This document shows positions 44,026 to 53,701 of a stretch of DNA of 64,000 bases, piece after piece. This stretch comes from Actinomadura coerulea. Its GTDB lineage: Bacteria > Actinomycetota > Actinomycetes > Streptosporangiales > Streptosporangiaceae. Location: assembly GCF_014208105.1 (NCBI RefSeq), contig NZ_JACHMQ010000001.1, forward strand, positions 868,001 to 932,000. The letters run 5' to 3'. The notes under the pieces are model-generated. The model did not search any database. It saw only the letters and a program-made list of their open reading frames with translations, and had not been told where the DNA came from. The first letter of the stretch is position 1; every line of letters starts with the position of its first letter. A program made the translations under genes and the position numbers.

Positions 44026-45216
44026 CTAGGCCCCCTTCTCGTGCGGGCTGACGACCAGCGTGGAGTGGTGGTCGAGGATCCCGCCGTTCCCGCTGACGAG
44101 GATCACGTCGGTGGAGGGCGCCTGCCGCTCCCCGCCGTCCCCCCGCGCCTGGATCACGGCCTCCGACAGCGGTGTCATGCCCCACATGTAGTACGCCGAC
44201 AGCTGCCCGCCGCCGGTGTTGGTCGGCAGCGACCCGCCGGGCCCGAGCGCGCCGGACGCGGCGAACGCGCCGCCCTCGCCCTTGGCGCAGAACCCGTAGT
44301 CCTCCAGCGTCACCAGGACCGTGTAGGTGTAGCAGTCGTAAAGCTCGCACACGTCCACGTCGGCGGGGGTGACGCCGGCCATCTTCATCGCCGCCGCGCC
44401 GGACGCCGCGGCGCCCGTCGTCAGGCCGAAGTCGCTGCCGCGCTCCTTGCGGTCTCCCGGGTGCCCCTGCCCCCAGCCCCACAGGTGCACGGGCGGGCGC
44501 GCCAGGTCGCGGGCCCGGTCGGCGCTGGTCACGATGACGGCGACGGCGCCGTTGGACACCAGGCAGCAGTCCAGCAGGTGCAGCGGCTCGGACACCCAGC
44601 GGGAGCGCTGGTGGTCCTCGATCGTGATCGGCTCGCGCATCTGGGCGAGCGGGTTGCCGGCGGCCCACTTCCGGGTCGCCACCGCGATCGCGCCGAGCTG
44701 CTCGCTCGTCGTGCCGTAGCGGGCCATGTGCCGCTGGGCGGCGAGGGCGTAGTGCGAGTTCACGCTGCGCAGGCCGAGCGCCGCCGTCATCCCCCCGAAC
44801 CCGTACCACTCCGCTTTCCCGGGAGCGCCCCCGGTTCCCCCGCGGGCGCCGCGGTCGTAGGCCGAGCCCGCCGACTGCCTCGGCTTCAGCGGCGCGTCCG
44901 CGAACACGCACGCGACCGTGGTCGCCGACCCGTTCAGCACCGACATCGCCGCGTACGACACCATCGCCCCGGCCGTCGCGCCGAAGGAGTTGACCAGGGA
45001 CAGCATCCGCAGGTCGCGCAGGCCGAGCGTGTCGGCCAGCTCGATCCCCGGCGAGCCGCCCAGGCCGTGGCTGACCAGCAGGCCGTCCAGGTCGGCGAGC
45101 GCCAGGCCCGCGTCGGCGGCGGCCAGCCGCACCGCGTCGGCGGCGAGCCTGCGCGGGCTGCGCCCGTACACCCTGCCGAGCTCGGTCATGCCGAGCCCCA
45201 CGATCGAAGTGCCCAT
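44026..45216 (-). CDS. Thiolase-family lipid-transfer/aldolase-type protein (SCP2-thiolase class)
   Basis: 396 residues from ATG 45214-45216. The fold is recognised from SIVGLGMTELGRVYGRSPRRLAAD, LVNSFGATAGAMVSYAAMSV (the position of the usual nucleophile is Ser/Phe, not Cys), the CELYDCYTYTV segment and a C-terminal GNGGILDHHSTLVVSPHEK. The absence of the classical Cys suggests a retro-aldolase or lipid-transfer function with the DUF35 partner downstream. Substrates are probably acyl-CoAs of steroids or related molecules. A perfect palindrome lies 33 bp upstream. Confidence 0.88.
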   Translation of the reverse strand: MGTSIVGLGMTELGRVYGRSPRRLAADAVRLAAADAGLALADLDGLLVSHGLGGSPGIELADTLGLRDLRMLSLVNSFGATAGAMVSYAAMSVLNGSATTVACVFADAPLKPRQSAGSAYDRGARGGTGGAPGKAEWYGFGGMTAALGLRSVNSHYALAAQRHMARYGTTSEQLGAIAVATRKWAAGNPLAQMREPITIEDHQRSRWVSEPLHLLDCCLVSNGAVAVIVTSADRARDLARPPVHLWGWGQGHPGDRKERGSDFGLTTGAAASGAAAMKMAGVTPADVDVCELYDCYTYTVLVTLEDYGFCAKGEGGAFAASGALGPGGSLPTNTGGGQLSAYYMWGMTPLSEAVIQARGDGGERQAPSTDVILVSGNGGILDHHSTLVVSPHEKGA

Positions 45217-45248
45217 CGCCTCGCTCTCCTCATCCGTCGGCGCCACGG

Positions 45249-45267
45249 TACCGAATCACGTTCGGTA
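45249..45267. promoter_or_regulatory. ACCGAA-N5-TTCGGT palindrome, copy 1
   Basis: TACCGAA-TCACG-TTCGGTA is a perfect 7-bp inverted repeat with a 5-bp spacer, 33 bp upstream of the thiolase ATG. The hexamer arms and spacer length are the same as at 43633-43653. This suggests a single repressor, probably TetR-type, whose gene is not in this window. Confidence 0.75.
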
Positions 45268-45329
45268 GGGGAGCGGCGGGGTGATCGCACGCCCGGACGC
45301 CGCCCCGCGCGGACGGCCCCGGAAAAGGA

Positions 45330-45367
45330 GTCGCCCGCGTCCCCGGGGCGACGGGGACGCGGGCGAC
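45330..45367 (-). terminator. Intrinsic terminator of the ehu operon
   Basis: A perfect 15-bp stem, GTCGCCCGCGTCCCC (45330-45344) with GGGGACGCGGGCGAC (45353-45367), encloses an 8-nt loop. In the leftward direction it is followed by CTCCTTTTCC, a short U tract. It lies 37 bp beyond the ehuA stop. Confidence 0.85.
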
Positions 45368-45404
45368 GCGGGGGACGCGGTCACGGCCGGCGGGCCCGGA
45401 CCGG

Positions 45405-46352
45405 TCAGGAGGCGAGGACGGCCTGCAGGAAGTCGCGGGTGCGCTGCTCGGCCGGCTCGCCGAAGATCTTGTCCGGGGGCCCCTCCTCGACGATCTGGCC
45501 CTGGTCGAACATCAGGACCCGGTTCGAGATGTCCTTGGCGAAGGCCATCTCGTGGGTGACGCAGAGCATGGTCAGGTCGCTCTGCCGGGCGATGTCGCGC
45601 AGCAGGTCCTGGACGCCGACCACGAGCTCGGGGTCGAGCGCCGAGGTGACCTCGTCCAGCAGCAGCACCCTCGGCTGCATGGCCAGCGCCCGCGCGATCG
45701 CCACCCGCTGCTGCTGGCCGCCCGACAGCTGGGTGGGGTGCGCGTTCTCCTTGTCGGCCAGGCCGACCATGTCCAGCAGGCCGCGGGCCCGCTCGACCGC
45801 CTCGTCCTTGGACACCCCGAGCACGCGCACCGGCCCCTCGGTGAGGTTGCGCAGCACGTTCATGTTCGGGAACAGGTTGAACTGCTGGAACACCATGCCG
45901 ACCTGCTTGCGCATCTCGTGCAGGTGCTTCTGGTTCGCCGGGACGCGCTTGCCGCCGCGGTCCATGTGCCACAGCGTCTCGTCGCCGATCCAGATCAGCC
46001 CCTCGTCGAGCTTCTCCAGCGTCATCAGCAGCCGCAGGATCGTGGTCTTGCCCGACCCGCTCGGCCCGATGAGGGTCACCCGCTCGCCGGGCGCCACGGT
46101 GAAGTCGAGCTCGCGGAGCACGACGTTGGAGCCGAACCGCTTCACCACCTTCTCGAAGCGGATGCCCGGCGCCTCGCCGCGCGGCAGCGCCGCGGCCGGG
46201 TCGGCCTTCGTGGCGGTGCCCTTCCGCGTGGAGACGCCCGCGTCGGCGGCCGCCTCGCCGGGGGCGGGGTCCTGCGCCGCGTTGGCGCCTTCCGAGGGCG
46301 GGCGGTCCGCCTCGCCCCCGGGGTCGACTGCGTCGGTGTCAATTGGTGGCAT
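45405..46352 (-). CDS. ehuA: Ectoine/hydroxyectoine ABC importer ATPase
   Basis: 315 residues. The ATPase has Walker A GPSGSGKTT, signature LSGGQQQRVAIARAL, Walker B VLLLDEVTSALD and H-loop VTHEM, all typical of polar-amino-acid importers. Assignment as EhuA rests on its position after ehuB-C-D and the adjoining ectABCD. An extra N-terminal segment of ~60 acidic and Ala/Pro-rich residues precedes GIRFEKVVKRFG, where normal EhuA begins; no in-frame start codon between them looks better, so the extension may be real. The start overlaps ehuD by 14 bp. It powers ectoine uptake. Confidence 0.92.
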   Translation of the reverse strand: MPPIDTDAVDPGGEADRPPSEGANAAQDPAPGEAAADAGVSTRKGTATKADPAAALPRGEAPGIRFEKVVKRFGSNVVLRELDFTVAPGERVTLIGPSGSGKTTILRLLMTLEKLDEGLIWIGDETLWHMDRGGKRVPANQKHLHEMRKQVGMVFQQFNLFPNMNVLRNLTEGPVRVLGVSKDEAVERARGLLDMVGLADKENAHPTQLSGGQQQRVAIARALAMQPRVLLLDEVTSALDPELVVGVQDLLRDIARQSDLTMLCVTHEMAFAKDISNRVLMFDQGQIVEEGPPDKIFGEPAEQRTRDFLQAVLAS

Positions 46353-46992
46353 AACGCCTCTCCAAGCGGCGGACGAGTATCGAGGATATGACGCTGACCA
46401 AGACGAACAACAGGCCGACCATGGTGATCGGCTCCAGGAACTGCAGGGTCTTGGACCCGACCTGGTACGCGGAGAACAGCAGCTCCGCGACGTTGATCGC
46501 CAGCAGCAGCGGCGAATCCTTGAACATCGCGATGAGGTAGTTGCCGAGCGTCGGGATCACCCGCCGGATCGCCTGCGGCAGGACGACGTCCAGCCACACC
46601 CGCGAACGCGGCAGGTTCAGCGCGGTGCACGCCTCCCACTGCCCCTTCGGGACGTCGGCGATGCCGGCCCGGTACACCTCGGCCGTGTAGGTCGAGTAGT
46701 GGACCCCGAGCGTGATGGTGCCCGCGGTGAGGGACCCGATGGTCACGCCCCAGGCGGGCAGCACGAAGAACACGAAGTAAAGCTGCGGAATCAGCGGCGT
46801 CGACCTGATGAACTCGGTCACCCACCGGACCACCTGGTTGAAGACCCGGCTCGGGGAGCGGCGCAGCAGCGTCCACACCAGCCCGAGGACCAGGGCGATC
46901 ACATAGCCCAGCAGCGTCGCGGTCAGCGTGTAGCGCAGCCCGTCCAGCAGGTCGGGGAGGATCTCACCGGAGTAGTGCCAGTCCCAGCTCAT
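46339..46992 (-). CDS. ehuD: Ectoine/hydroxyectoine ABC importer permease
   Basis: 217 residues, about five membrane segments. The EAA loop (VPKGQWEACTALNLPRSRVW) contacts the ATPase. The opening GLRYTLTATLLGYVIALVLG is standard for the HisM/GlnP permease family. It forms the membrane channel with EhuC. The ATG overlaps the EhuC stop by 1 bp, so translation is coupled. Order and strand match ehu operons next to ectABCD in other actinobacteria. Confidence 0.93.
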   Translation of the reverse strand: MSWDWHYSGEILPDLLDGLRYTLTATLLGYVIALVLGLVWTLLRRSPSRVFNQVVRWVTEFIRSTPLIPQLYFVFFVLPAWGVTIGSLTAGTITLGVHYSTYTAEVYRAGIADVPKGQWEACTALNLPRSRVWLDVVLPQAIRRVIPTLGNYLIAMFKDSPLLLAINVAELLFSAYQVGSKTLQFLEPITMVGLLFVLVSVISSILVRRLERRYATN

Positions 46993-47705
46993 CAGCCCAC
47001 CCCCGCGCCGGGCGCGCCGGCCGCGATCGTCCCGAGGGACGGCTCAGCGGGCAGCCTCCGGCCCAGCATCCGGTCCACGCGCCGCTCGGCGTAGCGGACG
47101 AACAGCTGCAGAACCTGCGCGATCACGAAGTACAGGACGAGCACGACCGTGAACGCGGCGACGGTCTGGCCGGTGCTGCCCTGGATGTTCTTGGAGACGC
47201 GGGTCAGGTCGACCAGGCCCACCAGGGACACGATGGCGGTGCCCTTCATCAGCTCGATGATCAGGTTGCCGAACGGAGGCAGCATCAGCGCGAACGCCTG
47301 CGGCAGGAGCACGCGCCGCATGCGCTGGAACGGGGTGAAGTTCAGCGCGATCGTCGCCTCGTACTGCGCCTTCGGGACGGCGTTGATCGATCCGCGCACC
47401 ACCTCGGCGCCGTAGGCGCCGACGTTCAGGCCGAGGGCCAGCACGGCCGCGAACATCGTGGAGAACCGCAGACCGATCAGAGGAAGGGCGTAGAAGAACC
47501 AGTAGAGCAGCACCAGCGTGGCGTTGCCGCGGAAGAACTCCACGTACACGCGGTTCAGCCCGCGCACCCACGCGTGGCGCGACGTGCCCGCCATCCCGAA
47601 GACCAGCGCGAGCACGAGCGCCAGCGCGCCGCCGAGGAGGGTGAGCCTGATGGTGACCCACGCCCCGTCCAGCCACTGGGGATAGCTGTCGAGGACCTCG
47701 GACAC
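46992..47705 (-). CDS. ehuC: Ectoine/hydroxyectoine ABC importer permease
   Basis: 237 residues from GTG 47703-47705, 3 bp after the ehuB stop. Membrane segments and EAA loop (VPKAQYEATIALNFTPFQRM) again fit the polar-amino-acid permease family; WVTIRLTLLGGALALVLALV opens the protein. Its C-terminus carries a short tail (RRLPAEPSLGTIAAGAPGAG) not seen in ehuD. It makes the channel with ehuD. Confidence 0.93.
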   Translation of the reverse strand: MSEVLDSYPQWLDGAWVTIRLTLLGGALALVLALVFGMAGTSRHAWVRGLNRVYVEFFRGNATLVLLYWFFYALPLIGLRFSTMFAAVLALGLNVGAYGAEVVRGSINAVPKAQYEATIALNFTPFQRMRRVLLPQAFALMLPPFGNLIIELMKGTAIVSLVGLVDLTRVSKNIQGSTGQTVAAFTVVLVLYFVIAQVLQLFVRYAERRVDRMLGRRLPAEPSLGTIAAGAPGAGVG

Positions 47706-47708
47706 GGG

Positions 47709-48602
47709 TCAGCCCTGGCAGAACTTGGCGGCGGTGTCGTCCGGGCCGGGCATCTCCGCCTGGGTGAAGCCGAACGGCTGCAGGATCGGCAGCAGCTTGC
47801 CGCCCTGCTGGAGCTTGGCGAGCTCGCCGTTCCAGGCGTTCACCAGGTCCGTGTCGGCCTTGCGGAAGGCGAACGCGCCGGCGCCGAGCTGCTCCTTGCC
47901 GTCGATGACGGGGGTGAACGCGTCGGTGACCTCGAAGCCCTCGCCCTTGTGCTTGGTCAGCAGGTCGGCCAGCGAGATGCGGGTCAGCCAGATGCAGTCG
48001 ATGCGCCCGGCCTTCAGGCCCTCGTAGGCGCTCGCCTGGTCGGCGAACGTCTTGATGTCGCCCTTCTTGACGCCGGTCTTCTCGGCGTACTCGGCCTCGA
48101 CGGCGCCGGTGAGCACGCCGACCTTGACGCCCTTCTTGCCCGGGTCCTCGGCGGCCTTGAGGCCCTTCGGGTTGCCCTCGGGCACCATGAAGGCGCTCTT
48201 GGCGACGTACTCGGGGTTGGCGAACGCCGCGGAGGCGCACCGCTCGGGCGTGATGAACATGCCGGCGGCGATCGCGTCGAAGCGCTTGGCGTTGAGCCCG
48301 CCGATGAGCCCTCCGAAGTCGACCTGGACGCCCTTGATCTCGTCGATGCCGAGGTTCTTGAAGATGGCGCGCGCGAGCTCGGGCGCCTCGCCGGTCAGCT
48401 TCCCGGACTTGTCGGTGTAGCCGTAGGGCGCCTCGTTGGCGAACCCGACCGTGATCGTCCCGGAGTCCTTGGCCTTCTGCAGCGTGCCGCCGCCGGCCTT
48501 CTCCTTCTCCGGATCCGTCGTGGAGCAGCCCGCCGCGGCCAGCGGCGCCGCGGCGGACAGCAGCACGGCGGTGCGGAGGAAGTCGCGTCTCGAGGAAGTC
48601 AT
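47709..48602 (-). CDS. ehuB: Ectoine/hydroxyectoine-binding lipoprotein
   Basis: 297 residues. The signal region has a twin-Arg start (SSRRDFLRTAVLLSAAAPL) and a lipobox-like AAAGC, so export by Tat or Sec with lipid anchoring is likely. The mature domain is a type-II solute-binding protein (TVGFANEAPYGYTDKSGKLTG...DFGGLIGGLNAKRFDAIAAG). EhuB binds ectoine and 5-hydroxyectoine in Sinorhizobium; this gene starts ehuBCDA just after ectD, and CAGGAG gives the ribosome-binding site. An intercistronic hairpin separates it from ectD. Confidence 0.92.
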   Translation of the reverse strand: MTSSRRDFLRTAVLLSAAAPLAAAGCSTTDPEKEKAGGGTLQKAKDSGTITVGFANEAPYGYTDKSGKLTGEAPELARAIFKNLGIDEIKGVQVDFGGLIGGLNAKRFDAIAAGMFITPERCASAAFANPEYVAKSAFMVPEGNPKGLKAAEDPGKKGVKVGVLTGAVEAEYAEKTGVKKGDIKTFADQASAYEGLKAGRIDCIWLTRISLADLLTKHKGEGFEVTDAFTPVIDGKEQLGAGAFAFRKADTDLVNAWNGELAKLQQGGKLLPILQPFGFTQAEMPGPDDTAAKFCQG

Positions 48603-48626
48603 CGTCGAACTCCTGGTGATGGGTGA

Positions 48627-48674
48627 GCTCCGCGCCCGCAGGGAGGCCGGACGGCCCCCTTGCGGGCGCGGAGC
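48627..48674 (-). other. Long hairpin between ectD and ehuB
   Basis: GCTCCGCGCCCGCA (48627-48640) pairs perfectly with TGCGGGCGCGGAGC (48661-48674); a smaller GGCCGGACGGCC hairpin is nested inside. There is no U tract leftwards, so partial termination or mRNA stabilisation is more likely than full termination. This could set different expression for synthesis and import. Confidence 0.7.
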
Positions 48675-48710
48675 GGGGTGGATCGGGTTATCGAGTTATG
48701 GGGCTCGGTC

Positions 48711-49649
48711 TCAGGCGCCTGCGGTCCCCTCCGCGGAGGTGTCGGCTCCGACGGGAGTGAAGTCACGGGCGCCGATGAACGAAGGACGGGGCGCGGGAGC
48801 GGAGAACGGCTCGACGCACGTGTTCTCCACGCTGTTGAACACGATGAACACGTTGGAGCGCGGGAACGGGGTGATGTTCCCGTTCGAGCCGTGCATGCAG
48901 TTGCAGTCGAACATGGTCGCCGAGCCCGCGGGACCGGTGAACAGCTCGATCCCGTGCTTGTCGGCCAGAATCGACAGGCTGTTGGGGTCGGGCGTACCGA
49001 TCTCCTGTCCGCGCAGGGACTCCTTGTAGTGGTCGTCCGGGGTCTCCCCGACGCACGCCACGAAGGTCTTGTGCGAGCCAGGCATGATCATTAGCCCGCC
49101 ATTGTGCACGAAATTCTCGGTGAGCGCGATGGAAATGCTCACCGCGCGCATCCGGGGCATACCGTCCTCCGCGTGCCAGGTCTCGAAGTCCGAGTGCCAG
49201 TAGAAGTCCTTGCCAGTGAAGCCTGGCTTGTAGTTGACCCGGCTCTGGTGCACGTAAACATCCGAGCCGAGGATCTGCCTGGCCCGGCCGACGACGCGGG
49301 GATCGCGGACGAGTCCGGCGAACACCTCGCTGATCTTGTGCACCTCGAAGATGGAGCGGACCTCGTCCGAGCCGCGCTCGGTCACCGTGCGCTCGTCGGC
49401 CAGGACCTGCGGGTCGGACGACAGCCGGCGCAGCTCGGCCCGGAAGTCCTCGACCTCCTCCGGCGCGAGCAGCTCCTCGACCGACAGGAACCCGTTGGCC
49501 TCGTAGGAGTCGAGGGTCGCACCGTCGATGGGCCCGTCCGCCGCCCCGCCGTGCACGACCGGGTCCTGGCGGTACAGCAGCGCGGCCTCGGAGGCCTTCC
49601 GGGTGGGGTAGGCGTCGTCGATCGTCGGATGGGACTCGATGATGCTCAT
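48711..49649 (-). CDS. ectD: Ectoine 5-hydroxylase
   Basis: 312 residues. Fe(II)/2-oxoglutarate dioxygenase that turns ectoine into 5-hydroxyectoine. The strongly conserved EctD segment [20 protein letters not shown] contains the H-x-D iron ligands, and the distal His is in [11 protein letters not shown]. The opening [20 protein letters not shown] and the length fit the family. ATG overlaps the ectC stop by 4 bp. Confidence 0.97.
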   Translation of the reverse strand: MSIIESHPTIDDAYPTRKASEAALLYRQDPVVHGGAADGPIDGATLDSYEANGFLSVEELLAPEEVEDFRAELRRLSSDPQVLADERTVTERGSDEVRSIFEVHKISEVFAGLVRDPRVVGRARQILGSDVYVHQSRVNYKPGFTGKDFYWHSDFETWHAEDGMPRMRAVSISIALTENFVHNGGLMIMPGSHKTFVACVGETPDDHYKESLRGQEIGTPDPNSLSILADKHGIELFTGPAGSATMFDCNCMHGSNGNITPFPRSNVFIVFNSVENTCVEPFSAPAPRPSFIGARDFTPVGADTSAEGTAGA

Positions 49650-50041
49650 GCGTCCTCCTCGGTCAGCAGGGGGTAGACACCGTTCTCGTCATGGACCTCC
49701 CGGCCGGTGCAGGGCGGGTTGAACACGCAGACGGTCCGCACGTCGGTGTGGGCGCGCAGGGTGTGGTGCTCGTGGCCGTCGAGCAGGTACATCACGCCCG
49801 GCTCGATCTTGTGCTTCTCGCCCGTCTCGTCGTTGGTCAGCTCGCCCTGGCCCTCGACGCAGTACACGGCCTCGATGTGGTTGGCGTACCACATCCTCGT
49901 CTCGGTGCCCGCGTACAGGATCGTCTCGTGCAGCGAGAACCCGACGCCCTCTTTGGCCAGCACGAGGCGGCGGCTGCACCAGGTCGGCGCCTGCACGTCG
50001 CGCTCCGTGCCTATGATCTCTCCGAGGGAACGAACGATCAT
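49646..50041 (-). CDS. ectC: L-ectoine synthase
   Basis: 131 residues, the usual length. A cupin enzyme that cyclises N-gamma-acetyl-diaminobutyrate into ectoine. [20 protein letters not shown] and [18 protein letters not shown] with [20 protein letters not shown] are the EctC hallmarks, including the metal ligands. It follows ectB by 34 bp. Confidence 0.97.
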   Translation of the reverse strand: MIVRSLGEIIGTERDVQAPTWCSRRLVLAKEGVGFSLHETILYAGTETRMWYANHIEAVYCVEGQGELTNDETGEKHKIEPGVMYLLDGHEHHTLRAHTDVRTVCVFNPPCTGREVHDENGVYPLLTEEDA

Positions 50042-50075
50042 TGAAACTCCTCTGCTGTGTCGGTGCCGGGCGGGC

Positions 50076-51338
50076 TCAGGCGGTGACCTTCTGGCGGACG
50101 GCCTCCACCGAGTCGGCGATGATCTCCAGGCCGGTGGCCAGCTCGGACTCGGTCGTGGTGAGCGGCGGCAGCAGCTTGACGACCTCGCCCTCGGGGCCGG
50201 AGGTCTCCATCAGCAGCCCGCGGGCGAACGCCTCGCCGCACACCTGCGTCGCCGCCTCCGGGTCCTTCATCACCAGGCCCCACGCCAGGCCGCGGCCGCG
50301 GACGGTGCCGATGGCGCCGGCGTGCGCGATCGCGATCTCGTTCAGCGCCGCCTGGACCTGCTGCCCCTTGGCGAGGGTCTGCTTCTCGAAGTCGTCGCCG
50401 GTCCAGTAGTCCTCCAGCGCGGCGACGGCGGTGACGAACGCGGGGTTGAAGCCGCGGAAGGTGCCGTTGTGCTCGCCCGGCTCCCACACGTCCAGCTCGC
50501 GCTTCATCAGCGTGACCGCGAAGGGCAGCCCGTAGCCGCTCAGGGACTTGGACAGGCAGACGATGTCCGGGGTGATCCCGGCCTCCTCGAAGCTGAAGAA
50601 CGGCCCCGTGCGGCCGCACCCCATCTGCACGTCGTCGACGATGAGCAGGATGTCCTGCCGGTGGCACAGGTCCTGCAGGCCGCGCAGCCACTCGGCGGTG
50701 GCCACGTTGATGCCGCCCTCGCCCTGCACGGTCTCCACGATGACGGCGGCGGGCTTGTCGAGGCCGCTGCCGCTGTCGTCCAGCATCGTCTCGAAGAGCA
50801 GGAAGTCGGGCGTCCTGCCGTCGAGGTAGTTGTCGTAGGGCATCGCCACGCCGTGCCCGAGCGGCACGCCCGCGCCGGTGCGCTTCATCGAGTTGCCGGT
50901 GACGGCGAGCGCGCCGAGCGTCATCCCGTGGAAGGCGTTGGTGAAGCTGACGATGGTCTCCCGGCCGGTGTACTTGCGCGCCAGCTTCAGCGCCGCCTCG
51001 ACCGCGTTGTTCCCCGCGGGGCCGGGGAACTGGACCTTGTAGTCGAGGTCGCGGGGCGCCAGGACGTACTCGTTGAAGCGTTCCAGGAACTCCCGCTTGG
51101 CCGTGGTGTACATGTCGAGCCCGTGCACGACCGCGTCACTGGCGAGGTAGTCCATCAGCCGGCGTTTCAGCTCCGGGTTGTTGTGCCCGTAGTTGAGGGT
51201 TCCGGCGCCGGCGAAGAAATCGAGGTAGCGCTTGCCGTTCTCGTCGGTCATGTGGCTGCCCTGCGCGGTGGTGAACACCGTCGGCCAGCTTCTGCAGTAG
51301 CCGCGGACTTCCGATTCCATGCGGTCGAAAACGTCCAT
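50076..51338 (-). CDS. ectB: Diaminobutyrate-2-oxoglutarate transaminase
   Basis: 420 residues. A PLP-dependent class III aminotransferase that makes L-2,4-diaminobutyrate from aspartate semialdehyde, the first step of ectoine synthesis. The N-terminus [20 protein letters not shown] and the Lys site [15 protein letters not shown] are diagnostic, as are [20 protein letters not shown] and [24 protein letters not shown] gives an ideal ribosome-binding site. It follows ectA in the operon. Confidence 0.97.
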   Translation of the reverse strand: MDVFDRMESEVRGYCRSWPTVFTTAQGSHMTDENGKRYLDFFAGAGTLNYGHNNPELKRRLMDYLASDAVVHGLDMYTTAKREFLERFNEYVLAPRDLDYKVQFPGPAGNNAVEAALKLARKYTGRETIVSFTNAFHGMTLGALAVTGNSMKRTGAGVPLGHGVAMPYDNYLDGRTPDFLLFETMLDDSGSGLDKPAAVIVETVQGEGGINVATAEWLRGLQDLCHRQDILLIVDDVQMGCGRTGPFFSFEEAGITPDIVCLSKSLSGYGLPFAVTLMKRELDVWEPGEHNGTFRGFNPAFVTAVAALEDYWTGDDFEKQTLAKGQQVQAALNEIAIAHAGAIGTVRGRGLAWGLVMKDPEAATQVCGEAFARGLLMETSGPEGEVVKLLPPLTTTESELATGLEIIADSVEAVRQKVTA

Positions 51339-51390
51339 GTCTGCCTCCAGGCAGGGTCGGAGAGGAGCGGATGAGGGCGTGGAGCGTAGG

Positions 51391-51939
51391 TCAGTTCGCG
51401 GCGGCGATCGGGCCGATCCTGAAGAGCACCTCGGGCTCGTGTCCCCCCTCGGGGAAGTGCTCCGCGGCGAACAGCGGGCTGCGGGCGAGCTCGCACCCGC
51501 GTGCCCTGGCGAAGGATTCGAACATGGCGGTGGACGCGGCGTTGTCCGGCGTGACCGTGGCCTCCATGTACCGCAGCCCGCGGGGGCCGAGGCGGTCGGC
51601 CAGGCTGTCGAGCATGCGGCGGGCGAGGCCCTGGCCGCGGTGGTCGCGGTCGACCGCGACCTGCCACACGAAGAACGTGTCCGGACGGGACGGGCGGACG
51701 TAACCGGTGATGAAGCCGCACGGGCCCGCGCCGTCACGCGCCACGACGGAAGTGTCCGCGAAATCGCGGCACCAGAGCGTGTAGCTGTACGGCGAGTTGA
51801 CGTCCAGCACCCGTGAGTCCCGGGCGAGCCGCCAAAGTGCGGGTCCGTCGGCGAGGCTCGGCTCCTGGAGTTGCACTTCCGCGTTCGTCTCGTTCTTCCC
51901 GGGGCGTCGGGTCGGTGATTCCAGGGGTTGCGCTGCCAT
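51391..51939 (-). CDS. ectA: Diaminobutyrate N-acetyltransferase
   Basis: 182 residues. A GNAT enzyme that acetylates diaminobutyrate on the gamma-amino group. Diagnostic are the D-x-N-S-P-Y-S-Y segment (RVLDVNSPYSYTLWCRDF), the acetyl-CoA loop DHRGQGLARRMLDSLADR and TVTPDNAASTAMFESFARAR. It is the first gene of the leftward ectABCD-ehuBCDA run. A -10-like TAAATT lies ~8 nt before the start, so a short leader is possible. Confidence 0.95.
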   Translation of the reverse strand: MAAQPLESPTRRPGKNETNAEVQLQEPSLADGPALWRLARDSRVLDVNSPYSYTLWCRDFADTSVVARDGAGPCGFITGYVRPSRPDTFFVWQVAVDRDHRGQGLARRMLDSLADRLGPRGLRYMEATVTPDNAASTAMFESFARARGCELARSPLFAAEHFPEGGHEPEVLFRIGPIAAAN

Positions 51940-52199
51940 GTCCAGGCAATTTAGCGAATCTCGCGCGGTGATCGCAGATAGATGTTATCGACGAGATGTT
52001 TAGCCCGGCCGCGGGTGGGTATGATTGAAGGCTTTCGCGATTCGGGTGCAATTCGGGCGGTCTTCTTGCGGGCCGCGATCCGCTTTTCCCCGGTATACGC
52101 AGGAGGTACTTCCGGGTGCGCCGGAGATGTTGCCGGCATGCTTCCTGAATGCGACCTTAACGTTTCGCCGCGTGGTCGGGAGCGCTTTTTGGTATCGGT

Positions 52200-52219
52200 T
52201 GTGTGAGGTAAGTCACACA
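52200..52219. promoter_or_regulatory. CRP/GlxR-type binding site
   Basis: TGTGTGA-GGTAAG-TCACACA is a perfect 7-bp inverted repeat with 6-bp spacer and contains the exact cAMP-receptor-protein consensus TGTGA-N6-TCACA. It lies ~260 bp upstream of the ectA start and ~340 bp beyond the 3' end of the iminopeptidase gene. Confidence 0.75.
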
Positions 52220-52335
52220 GACCGGGTGTCAACGGGGCGGGTGCGGCGGGCGTCACTCCGCATCACGGGAGGTCGTGCCGGGCGCGGGCGGGGTGGGGCG
52301 GTTGTGGGTCCAAGCGCTCCACGAGGCCGTCTGTA

Positions 52336-52352
52336 CTGCCCCCTGGGGGCAG
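52336..52352. other. Perfect short hairpin in intergenic DNA
   Basis: CTGCCCC-CTG-GGGGCAG, 7-bp stem. It may be the terminator of the leftward proline iminopeptidase or part of an unannotated RNA. Confidence 0.5.
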
Positions 52353-52556
52353 GTGTGCTGTCCAAAGGGGTAAGGCTCGGCTTGCTAACGGGTTAGAGAA
52401 TGTGGATTTTGGTCCGCTTCCGGGTGGCGGGGGCCGGGCGGGCGAACCGGACCCCGACCCGGTTACGGACAGGTTGAAGCTCGATGTCGGCCAGGCCGAT
52501 TCAGATCCGGCCGCCCACCGCTCGATGACGCGATGCTATCAAGCGGTGACGAAGGG

Positions 52557-53701
<1,145 letters not shown>

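Larger units (their letters stand above)
51940..52556. other. 617-bp intergenic region upstream of ectA
   Basis: No convincing gene. The stretch 51940-52230 has clearly lower GC than its surroundings and should hold the ectA promoter region. Structure seen: a CRP-type palindrome at 52200-52219 and a CTGCCCC-CTG-GGGGCAG hairpin at 52336-52352. An AGGAGG at 52101-52106 is not followed by a long ORF. The 74-codon frame at 51982-52206 has no family features. Confidence 0.6.

Noticed and set aside
52101..52220. Riboswitch (e.g. c-di-AMP ydaO type) before ectA
   Set aside because: The conserved bases of known riboswitch classes were not found; the visible structure is a CRP palindrome and a simple hairpin.
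51982..52396. Two rightward frames (74 and 123 codons) in the ectA upstream region
   Set aside because: No ribosome-binding site at the right distance, irregular codon use and no family features; the region is better read as regulatory DNA.
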